From assembly GCA_902801325.1 (NCBI GenBank), contig CADCHQ010000015.1, forward strand, positions 62,001-126,000: 64,000 nucleotides of DNA, written 5' to 3'. Origin of the DNA: an uncultured Bacteroidales bacterium (GTDB lineage: Bacteria > Bacteroidota > Bacteroidia > Bacteroidales > Bacteroidaceae). This document shows, one piece after another, positions 54,279-61,998 of the stretch. The notes below the pieces were generated by a model that had not been told where the DNA came from, made no database searches, and saw only the letters and a program-made list of their open reading frames with translations. Each line of letters starts with the position of its first letter. Positions within the stretch are counted from its first letter, which is position 1. The position numbers were made by a program, and so were the translations under genes.

Positions 54279-55967
54279 TTACTTTCCGCTTAGTGCATCA
54301 CAGAATGCCTTGTAAGTGGCTGTGCGCACCCAATCCTTCTTGTCGTTGACAGACCAAAGGCCTACGGGGTCATTGGTGTCTGCCATATTACCCTTGCAGA
54401 TGCCTGCTTGCTTCTCGTGAGGAATCTTGTTCATGTAGATCTTGATGACATGAGCATAGAAGTCGGCAAGCTTCTGACGCTGAGCGTCTGTGATGTCCTT
54501 CGCTAAGACATTTATGCCTGAGGCATCCAGATACTTGATGTCGAAGTTGGAAAGGCGGATGAGTTTGCCAGTAGAAGCAAGATTATCGAAGAGGACGTTA
54601 AGAGAGGCTTCCGTAGCAGCCTGAGTAGCTTCGTCCTCACTATAGTTGAGATTAAGCTTGGCGTTGATGCCGTCAATCTTTGCTCCCTTTGCATCCCAAA
54701 TACCAATCCAATACTTGAGGCTCTCAAACTTCTTTTCATTTTCGAGACCCGACTCGGCTATGAAGAATCGCAGATCGGAGGGATTGCCACCATACTTTTC
54801 ATAAGCTTCACTTGCTGCCTTGGACACTTTCGGAGCATAGTTCTCACTGCCGAATACATCCTGCCAATAAATGTTCTCGGTAGAATGCTTCAGGTCGAAC
54901 ATACCGTTGTCAAGTGTGGCATTAGGATCGATGGCCTCATCAATGAGGTCGAACGACTTGATGCGGCTTTCATTAATCTTCATCAAACCATCGCACCAAG
55001 CATTGAGCGCATAGTTCATGGTGTCGTTCTTCTCTTGAGCAGTCTGCGGACGGTGGTTGTCAGGAGTGTGAACGACAGTAACCTTCTGGATGTAAACAAT
55101 AGAGTTCAGGTTACCCTCAATCATCAAATAGCCCTTTTCAGCGCCCGCAGCAGGCATAGCCTCAATGACAATCTTTTGCCATTTACCAGCCTTGATGACA
55201 AACTTCTTATCCTTTTCACCTTCCTTAATCTTGTTGTCACAGAATGTGCAGATAATGGACTCGTCCTTCTCCACCTGGGCCCAGAAAGTAACGGTGTACT
55301 GACCAAGCGGGTCGACGTCGAAGTCTTCTACGATGTAAACCTTTGATTTCTTAGGAATCTTAAGGGCATTGTTATCGCCGTCATAATTCTTTTCGATAGA
55401 GGGCTTACCGCTACCGATAACCGTACCTTTGAACTCCTCCATAGTGGTGTAGTCAACGGTCTTGTCCTCAATGGACTCAACCCTGATTTCAATAGGAGCA
55501 GTAAGCATATTAAACCAACTGTCTGCCTGATTGGCATTGGCGCAGATCGGACTTCCGAACACCTCGGCACCAATCTCTTCGACATGGTCGAGAAGGTCTT
55601 TCATATCGAGGAAATTCATCACACCCTTCTCATTGACGATGGCGCCAGACATAAGGGTGGTTCCAAATGCAATATTGTCGAAATTGGTGATAGCGGCTGC
55701 ATGGGCCAGTTCCTGTTTATTGAACTCAGTCACCTTAAGCGTGGCACCAAGAGACATATTGGGATACTTGTCTCTGTCGATGTAAGACTTAATAGGAGCA
55801 TAGTCCTTGTAAGGCTCTACGAAAGTGGGATCAGGCTCTGCCGTGAAATTGTCCGTTTCATTATAGTCGGCACAGGAAGCAACAAGGGCAGCCAAAGCCA
55901 ACACGAAGAGACCGTCTTTCAAACTGAAAGATGAAAATCGAAAATTGAAAATTGCTTTCATATTCAT
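54279..55967 (-). CDS. GH10-like lipoprotein with inserted CBM, probably catalytically inactive
   Basis: A 562-residue lipoprotein (lipobox LVASC, Cys32). The GH10 xylanase fold is recognisable at both ends of the protein, with a CBM4-like beta-sandwich (about 150-310) inserted. The acid/base Glu344 is kept in SFDLIDEAID (usually DVVNEA), but the nucleophile motif ITELD is replaced by LSNFDI, giving Asn474, and the usual HTLVWH segment is missing. It sits where an active Xyn10C is found in characterised xylan loci. It may have become a glycan-binding protein. The first residues (AIFNFRFSSFSL) are encoded by a 7-bp repeat. Confidence 0.75.
   Translation of the reverse strand: MNMKAIFNFRFSSFSLKDGLFVLALAALVASCADYNETDNFTAEPDPTFVEPYKDYAPIKSYIDRDKYPNMSLGATLKVTEFNKQELAHAAAITNFDNIAFGTTLMSGAIVNEKGVMNFLDMKDLLDHVEEIGAEVFGSPICANANQADSWFNMLTAPIEIRVESIEDKTVDYTTMEEFKGTVIGSGKPSIEKNYDGDNNALKIPKKSKVYIVEDFDVDPLGQYTVTFWAQVEKDESIICTFCDNKIKEGEKDKKFVIKAGKWQKIVIEAMPAAGAEKGYLMIEGNLNSIVYIQKVTVVHTPDNHRPQTAQEKNDTMNYALNAWCDGLMKINESRIKSFDLIDEAIDPNATLDNGMFDLKHSTENIYWQDVFGSENYAPKVSKAASEAYEKYGGNPSDLRFFIAESGLENEKKFESLKYWIGIWDAKGAKIDGINAKLNLNYSEDEATQAATEASLNVLFDNLASTGKLIRLSNFDIKYLDASGINVLAKDITDAQRQKLADFYAHVIKIYMNKIPHEKQAGICKGNMADTNDPVGLWSVNDKKDWVRTATYKAFCDALSGK
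55928..55953. repeat. Heptanucleotide tract translated at the start of the GH10-like gene
   Basis: On the minus strand, units caatttt, caatttt, cgatttt and catcttt repeat with a 7-bp period directly after the start codon and encode the N-terminal residues. Confidence 0.75.
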
Positions 55968-55976
55968 AGCCTCCTA

Positions 55977-57152
55977 TTATGGTTTAACATATTTGGGTGA
56001 GAAGAATTCCTTCTTGTTTGCCTCACGAGTCTGAACAACAAGTGTGTCGGCTGTGGAGACATCTACGTCATTTGCAAGCAGAATGTCATTACCCTTTTCA
56101 TCCTTTCCGATGACCTTGCCAGCCTTGAAGTTAACTTCGTATGCCAGACGAAGGATGTCGCGCTGAACGGGCTTTCCTTCCATGCTACCCCATTGAAAGT
56201 CCTTGTATTCGGCCTTCTCAGTTCCTTTGGTGATGTATTCACCAGAACCTGTAACCGTTACGCCTTCATCCTCTGTGGAAATGGAACACTTGTTGCCATC
56301 GAAAGTGAGGAGAAGGTTGCAAGGCATGGAAGCCAAATTGCCACCGCGTCTGATGGAAACGGGGAAGATGGCCTGCTTCATGTTCTTGGTGGTAATGCCA
56401 CAAACCTCATCATTCTGGTTCACGGGGTTCTCTGTGTAATGCTCAAGGTCGGAGTTTACGAGAGTCGTATCCTTGCGAATGATGGTTTGCGTGGTTCCGT
56501 TTTCAGTCACCTTGTCAACACCGCGACGAATATACTTTCCCTGCCAGGGATTCATATACTTCACGCAATAAAGCACATAGTCCTTTGCCAGAACATCCCA
56601 ACTCTCCAAGTCCGGGCGAGCGGGTGAGAGACCTTCACGCGGTGTGCCAGTGAGAATCCGGTCGATGCCTTTCACACCCGTCATCAACAAAGGAATGACG
56701 TAGGTGTTCTCAATGGCTTTGGGGTCATTGAAGAAAGCGTCCGTGAACTGCACTTCTACATAGCCACGAGGACCATTATAAGTAATGGTATTGGACGCAA
56801 GGCTATAGTAGTTCTTCGGCATAGGAAGCACGGGAGTTGAAGGATTGCCACCAGCATCGATAAACCAAAGGTTGTCGCAAAGAGACTCGTCGACAACGAT
56901 ATCTGCAACGGCATTACGTCCCTTATAGGCACCTCCCATTGTTGCCCAAATCTGACACTTGTGAGCGTTGTCGAGCGAATTGTCATAGATATCGTTACCA
57001 AGAACAAGCGTGCGCACTGGATCCTGATAGGCGAAGTAGGCTGTCGTGCCACCTTCAAAGTCGGGGAACTCATGATCTTGATTGCAAGACGCACTGGTGA
57101 GAGCTAATGCTCCCAAAACTGCTCCGTATATATACTTCTTAAGTTTCATCAT
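55977..57152 (-). CDS. DUF1735-type surface glycan-binding lipoprotein (XusE-like)
   Basis: A 391-residue lipoprotein (lipobox SASC). The N-terminal half matches the DUF1735 type found in SusE-like proteins (beta-sandwich with YFAYQDPVRTLVLGND and YVIPLLMTGVKGIDRIL). The C-terminal half resembles DUF5627. It is third after SusC and SusD in the operon, in the position of XusE in known Bacteroidetes xylan loci. It probably binds xylan at the cell surface. The ATG at 57152 is used; ATG at 57149 is an equal alternative. Confidence 0.85.
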   Translation of the reverse strand: MMKLKKYIYGAVLGALALTSASCNQDHEFPDFEGGTTAYFAYQDPVRTLVLGNDIYDNSLDNAHKCQIWATMGGAYKGRNAVADIVVDESLCDNLWFIDAGGNPSTPVLPMPKNYYSLASNTITYNGPRGYVEVQFTDAFFNDPKAIENTYVIPLLMTGVKGIDRILTGTPREGLSPARPDLESWDVLAKDYVLYCVKYMNPWQGKYIRRGVDKVTENGTTQTIIRKDTTLVNSDLEHYTENPVNQNDEVCGITTKNMKQAIFPVSIRRGGNLASMPCNLLLTFDGNKCSISTEDEGVTVTGSGEYITKGTEKAEYKDFQWGSMEGKPVQRDILRLAYEVNFKAGKVIGKDEKGNDILLANDVDVSTADTLVVQTREANKKEFFSPKYVKP

Positions 57153-57183
57153 TGTAATTTACGATTTAATAATTTACAATTTA
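57153..57183. repeat. Heptanucleotide-period tract before the DUF1735 gene
   Basis: Units such as taaattg, taaatta, ttaaatc and gtaaatt on the minus strand fill the 28-bp gap between SusD and this gene. Confidence 0.75.
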
Positions 57184-59004
57184 CTTCCAGCCCTTATTTT
57201 GCTTGAGCTTGCTCCATTTAAGTATCTCACTCTTAGGAATAGGACCATACCACTGATATGAGCTGTCATAATCACGTGGCTCAACAACGAAAACGGTGTA
57301 TGAGAGCGTGTTCGTCTCTTTGTCACGTTCAATCTTCATACCCTTAACGGCTTCATTGAGAGGCATCTTCCAGCGACGGAGGTCCCAGAAGCGCTTGTTC
57401 TCGAAGCAAAGTTCGATGCGACGTTCGTTACGAATAAGTTCTGTCATGCGAGTCTGGTCGTTGGCACACTCTTCGAGATAGACGTCTCCTTCAGGTAGCG
57501 GCATTCCAATCTCGTTGGTTGCAAGTCCGGCACGTGTGCGGATGGCCTTGATCACGTCGTAAGCCGAGAAACCTACGCCATTGGGATCAGCCTTGGGTCC
57601 CCAAGCATCGTTGGCTGCTTCAGCATAAGCCAAGAACATTTCTGTGTAACGAATGCGAGGATAGATGTGCTGCTGAGTAAGTTCTCCAGTAGCACTTGCC
57701 GACGGACTTACATCATCACGAAGAAGCTTCTTCAGGTAGTATCCTGTACGCGTAGAGGTGCTGATGTTTGTAAGATTATCAGAAGACTCACCCTTGCTGT
57801 TAGGATAATTTCCAGTTATGATGTCAACCTTGCGGAATATCATGCCGTTATAGATGACATTATCTTCGAGACGCGGATCGCGATTAGCATAAGGATTCTG
57901 CGGGTCGTAACCAGAGTTGGCGTCTGTGATAGGAAGACCACTACGCATGGGGAATGCATCAACGAGATTCTGGGATGGGTTGACACGACCATTACCATAG
58001 AGTGATGGTGGGAAGTTTTCTTCCTCCTGCGCTGCATCTTTAACACGGTCTGCACGCCAAAGGATTTCGGGCATCTCTGATGCACTGGGTTCCAGTTTCG
58101 ACTTATTCTTGTACCAAATGTTACCCGTTGCGTCAAAGCCATTCAATCCACCTATACGCTTGAGGACATTGGCAGCAAGCCTTGCAGCCTCATCGGATGT
58201 CACGCCGCTTTGATCGCGGAAGGCAGGACTTGCAGCAAGGAGGGCAACTTGTGCCTTTATGGCTTCTGCAATCTTACCTGACATCAGATTCCTTGACTTT
58301 TTACCAAACACAAGGTTGTAACCCGAAGGATTCGCACCAAGTTCCAAATACTTCTCGGGAATCTCACTATTACTCTCAATGTCATCATAATCTACAGGAA
58401 GAAGTTCCATGGCCTGGTCACAGTCGTCGAAACACTGCTTAATACAGCTCGCGAAGGTGGCACGAGGCTGGTTGAAGTCGGAACCTCCGTCTTCAGGAGT
58501 CGTAAGCAAGGGAACACCATAGAGCACACCATCATCAGCATAGCCTCCATGAGCCATCAGCAAATAGTAATAGAAGAGGGCACGAAGGCCGAGGGCTTCA
58601 CCTTTCAAACGGTCAATAAACATCTGCTGCTTGGAAGCTGCACTGGGAGCCCACTTAACCTTGTCGACAATGGAGAGGAAAAGGTTGACATACTGAATGC
58701 CATCCTTACATGCGTTCCACTGTGACACGGGATTGTTGTCAGAAGCCCATGAACCAGTGGCCATATTCAGATAAGCACTGGTGGTCAGGTTGGTCACAGC
58801 GTCATCTGTAGCCACATCCGTCTGGGTGCTCCTAACGTATGGAAGTCGACCATAGGCATAAATCAGCAGTCCATGTGCATACGCAGACTCCTCGGTCATG
58901 TCTTCCAACTGTCGGTTGTTTTCAATTGCCGGCTCGAACATATCATCGCATGAACTCATTGCGAAGAGCGCGATGAAACAGAAAATTATATGTCTTGTCT
59001 TCAT
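57181..59004 (-). CDS. susD: SusD/RagB-family nutrient-binding lipoprotein
   Basis: A 607-residue lipoprotein (lipobox AMSSC). SusD proteins form a lid on the partner SusC channel and bind oligosaccharide. The SusD-type N-terminal region (EESAYAHGLLIYAYGRLPY) and C-terminal segment (ELCFENKRFWDLRRWKMPL) are clear. It follows the SusC gene by 14 bp. In the order of the operon it corresponds to XusD of known xylan loci. Xylan is the likely ligand, from context. Confidence 0.94.
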   Translation of the reverse strand: MKTRHIIFCFIALFAMSSCDDMFEPAIENNRQLEDMTEESAYAHGLLIYAYGRLPYVRSTQTDVATDDAVTNLTTSAYLNMATGSWASDNNPVSQWNACKDGIQYVNLFLSIVDKVKWAPSAASKQQMFIDRLKGEALGLRALFYYYLLMAHGGYADDGVLYGVPLLTTPEDGGSDFNQPRATFASCIKQCFDDCDQAMELLPVDYDDIESNSEIPEKYLELGANPSGYNLVFGKKSRNLMSGKIAEAIKAQVALLAASPAFRDQSGVTSDEAARLAANVLKRIGGLNGFDATGNIWYKNKSKLEPSASEMPEILWRADRVKDAAQEEENFPPSLYGNGRVNPSQNLVDAFPMRSGLPITDANSGYDPQNPYANRDPRLEDNVIYNGMIFRKVDIITGNYPNSKGESSDNLTNISTSTRTGYYLKKLLRDDVSPSASATGELTQQHIYPRIRYTEMFLAYAEAANDAWGPKADPNGVGFSAYDVIKAIRTRAGLATNEIGMPLPEGDVYLEECANDQTRMTELIRNERRIELCFENKRFWDLRRWKMPLNEAVKGMKIERDKETNTLSYTVFVVEPRDYDSSYQWYGPIPKSEILKWSKLKQNKGWK

Positions 59005-59018
59005 TTTCTTGTTACTTT

Positions 59019-61964
59019 TTAGAAGGTTGCTTTAACACCGAGGTTATAGAAACGAGTCTGAGGCGCATAGCCAATGCTTGTCTCCAACAACTTACGATTA
59101 TTTGAAATTGTGAAGAGGTCGTTGGCATTGACATAAACTGAGAGAGCCTTTAAGATCTTTCTCTTAAACAAGCTTTCAGAGAAGTCATAAGTAATCTGCA
59201 CCTTGCGAAGGTTGAAACGGTCTGTGGTGTAGAGCCAGAATGTCGATGCCGCAGCATTGTGGTTCGAGTTCAGCGAAGTCAGACGAGGATGAGTAGCCAC
59301 GTCTGCTGTCTCTGGCGTCCAGCGACCAAGTGCATTCACTGAGTACTTGTCTTCGTTCTTCATATAGTAGTAAGTATTGCTGTTCTTCAACCCGTAAGCA
59401 CCAAACTGTCCGTTACCTACTACAAAGAGGGTGAAGTTTTTATACTTGAGCGTAAAGTTTACGCCCTTTGTTACAGGAGCACCAAAAGCTCCATTTCTAC
59501 CAAGATAGATCTGGTCCTTGTTGTCGATGGTACCATCACCATTCGTATCCTCATACTTCAGGTCACCTGGGTGGATGGCACCACCAAGAGCGGATTTGGG
59601 AAGACCTTCCTTCAAAGCGTATTCCGTCTTGCCATCAGCGGTCGTGGTGATGTTAAAGTCATCTGTGTTATAGAATCCCAGACACTTAAATCCCCAAATG
59701 GCATCAAGAGGACGACCCTGAACGTGTTGGTAATCATACTCTACGATTTCATCGAACTTAGAGTAGTTCGTTTTAAGATAGGTACCCACAACTCCAAGAG
59801 CCACGTAAACCTTCTTAAACTGTTTTTGAGCCTTTACACTGAAGTCAAGTCCTCTGCGGTTTTGAACATTGTTGTTGATAGCAGGCATGAACGTAGCTCC
59901 CGAGAGACCACCCTGCAAGTGAGAGGGAAATGTCGAAAGGTTCTGAACGATGAATCCAGACATGTCTGTATTGAAGAAGGTAAGGTCTGTGGAAAGAATC
60001 TTGTTGAAGAACGAACCACGAAGTGTTACAGAGTACTCTTTGCGATGGATGAAGTCGAGTGCAGGATTACCACCCGATTTGGAGAAAGTATGATTAACAC
60101 TTGTTCCGTCACTCCAACTGAAATTACTGCTGTTATCAGGATTCACCCATATAGCATCGTAGAGATAGAAATAATCAGTATCCATATAGACATCAGCATC
60201 ATCGCACAGGTTGCTGTATGAAGCGCTGAGCATCAGGTCATTGATGCGAGTACCTTTCAAGAACTTCTCTTTAGCAAGGTTCCAACCAATCGTGAAGGAG
60301 TGTGAAAGACCATTGCGATTACCCTCTGCAAGACGGGCCGAATGAACACCTGCCAATGAGATATCAGCAAAGTATCGACCCAAATAATCGTATCCAGCTT
60401 GCAGACCTAAGTTGGCATTGGCATAACGATGATATGCACCACTGGCTGTGGTAGTAAACATGTTTGCGAGAAGCATACCCGTTACATGATGCTTGCCAGC
60501 GAACGTGTGGTCATAATCGAAATGACCATTCCAACTGATAGTCTGGCGATAAGCCGTATTTGACATAGCCATGTGGCCAGTAACGATTTCATCGTTCTGC
60601 TGGGTAATGCCTACGATAATGTCCTGAGCGTTATAGTTACTCCAGGTGGGGATGAACACTGCGTACTTGTTGTCATACGAAAGACTATAGTTTGCAGCAT
60701 AGTCGATGGCAAACTGTGTCTTGAACGACAATCCCTTCACAAACTTGTCCATGTCATAGATGATACCCGCATCGAATTGGAACTGACGGCTAACATCTCT
60801 TGTCTTACCACCAAAATAGCAATCTGCAATCGCATTAGTCTGGGTTGCTTTGGTTCCTCCTGGGAAATACTTGCCATCGAGCAGGTTCAGTGACTTGTTA
60901 AGGATGGCAAGAGCCTTGGAGGCATTGGGATCGACCATATCAATGGGAATCAATGGTGCAGCGTTCTCCGGGAAGTTTGGACGTGCGGTAGCAGCACTGG
61001 CCCAGAAGTCACCCTTGTTCTTGTGGGCATTGTAGAACGTGGCGCTTGCGTTAGCAAAACCCTTGATGAACCGGTTGATGGTCAGGTCCACATTACCACG
61101 AACACTGAAGCGGTCAGTGTAGTTATCCTTTGCTTTACCGAAGTCAAGGAGGTCTCCCAGACGATAGTAGTTAATGTTCGTGTAGAAGTGAGCACGCGTA
61201 CCACCGCCCTGTATCTCCACCGTACCCTCCGAACGGTTATATACCTTACGGAGATACTCGTCGGAATAGTAGTTTACGTTGGGATAGCGGTATGGATTGA
61301 CACCTGAAGCATGATTGTAGATGTCCATCTGGGTGTACTTCGGATCGAGTCCGTCATTCTTGCGTGCTTCGTTGTACAGTGTCATGTACTGTGCAGAACC
61401 CAGATACTCTGGGAACTCCTTTGCCACATGGAAACCTGTGTTTGCGTTGGCTGTAACCTGTAGACCATCGACCTTGCCACGCTTGGTGGTGATTAGGATA
61501 GCACCCTTTGCAGCCTTTGCACCATAGAGAATCACGGCCTGTGCACCCTTGAGGAAGGTTATCTGCTCGATTTCAGAAGGAAGCACGTTGTTTGACGGAC
61601 GCTTCACACCATCGATAATCACGAGTGGCAAGTTGCTATTGTCGTTATTGTCGAGGCGCTCATTGTCCATGCCCCATAGGTTGTTGCCATTCCATCCTCC
61701 AACAAGAGCATACATGTCCTCAAGACTACTCATCGTATAGTCCTTCTTCTGCAGCTCTTCCATATCCACGTAGGAGATACCTCCGAGAAGTTGTTCTGGA
61801 TCCTTGTCACGGAAAGCAACATGGACTTTCTTTTTCGCCACGATAGTAGTATCGGCTTCGCTGTCAGCCTCAGTGTCTTCATCGTCCGTGGTCTGGGCAT
61901 TGAGCATCAGAGGCGAAACAGCAAACAAGGCAAGGAGAAGAATGTTTTTCTTAATATCTTTCAT
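59019..61964 (-). CDS. susC: SusC/RagA-family TonB-dependent outer membrane receptor
   Basis: A 981-residue outer membrane receptor that imports oligosaccharides with its SusD partner. Signal peptide about 1-23. The plug domain includes MSSLEDMYALVGGWNGNNLWG and PLVIIDGVKRPSNNVLPSEIEQITFLKGA, and the barrel ends in the aromatic GVKATF. Unlike typical SusC proteins it lacks the carboxypeptidase-like regulatory domain before the plug; only a short acidic segment (EDTEADSEADTT) is present. The ATG at 61964 was preferred over a TTG at 61973, because the latter is part of the 7-bp repeat upstream. Confidence 0.93.
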   Translation of the reverse strand: MKDIKKNILLLALFAVSPLMLNAQTTDDEDTEADSEADTTIVAKKKVHVAFRDKDPEQLLGGISYVDMEELQKKDYTMSSLEDMYALVGGWNGNNLWGMDNERLDNNDNSNLPLVIIDGVKRPSNNVLPSEIEQITFLKGAQAVILYGAKAAKGAILITTKRGKVDGLQVTANANTGFHVAKEFPEYLGSAQYMTLYNEARKNDGLDPKYTQMDIYNHASGVNPYRYPNVNYYSDEYLRKVYNRSEGTVEIQGGGTRAHFYTNINYYRLGDLLDFGKAKDNYTDRFSVRGNVDLTINRFIKGFANASATFYNAHKNKGDFWASAATARPNFPENAAPLIPIDMVDPNASKALAILNKSLNLLDGKYFPGGTKATQTNAIADCYFGGKTRDVSRQFQFDAGIIYDMDKFVKGLSFKTQFAIDYAANYSLSYDNKYAVFIPTWSNYNAQDIIVGITQQNDEIVTGHMAMSNTAYRQTISWNGHFDYDHTFAGKHHVTGMLLANMFTTTASGAYHRYANANLGLQAGYDYLGRYFADISLAGVHSARLAEGNRNGLSHSFTIGWNLAKEKFLKGTRINDLMLSASYSNLCDDADVYMDTDYFYLYDAIWVNPDNSSNFSWSDGTSVNHTFSKSGGNPALDFIHRKEYSVTLRGSFFNKILSTDLTFFNTDMSGFIVQNLSTFPSHLQGGLSGATFMPAINNNVQNRRGLDFSVKAQKQFKKVYVALGVVGTYLKTNYSKFDEIVEYDYQHVQGRPLDAIWGFKCLGFYNTDDFNITTTADGKTEYALKEGLPKSALGGAIHPGDLKYEDTNGDGTIDNKDQIYLGRNGAFGAPVTKGVNFTLKYKNFTLFVVGNGQFGAYGLKNSNTYYYMKNEDKYSVNALGRWTPETADVATHPRLTSLNSNHNAAASTFWLYTTDRFNLRKVQITYDFSESLFKRKILKALSVYVNANDLFTISNNRKLLETSIGYAPQTRFYNLGVKATF

Positions 61965-61993
61965 AATCTTCAATCTTCAATGTTCAATATTCA
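61965..61993. repeat. Heptanucleotide tract before the SusC start
   Basis: On the minus strand, attgaag, attgaac and related units repeat with a 7-bp period immediately upstream of the SusC ATG. Confidence 0.8.
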
Positions 61994-61998
61994 GTCTA

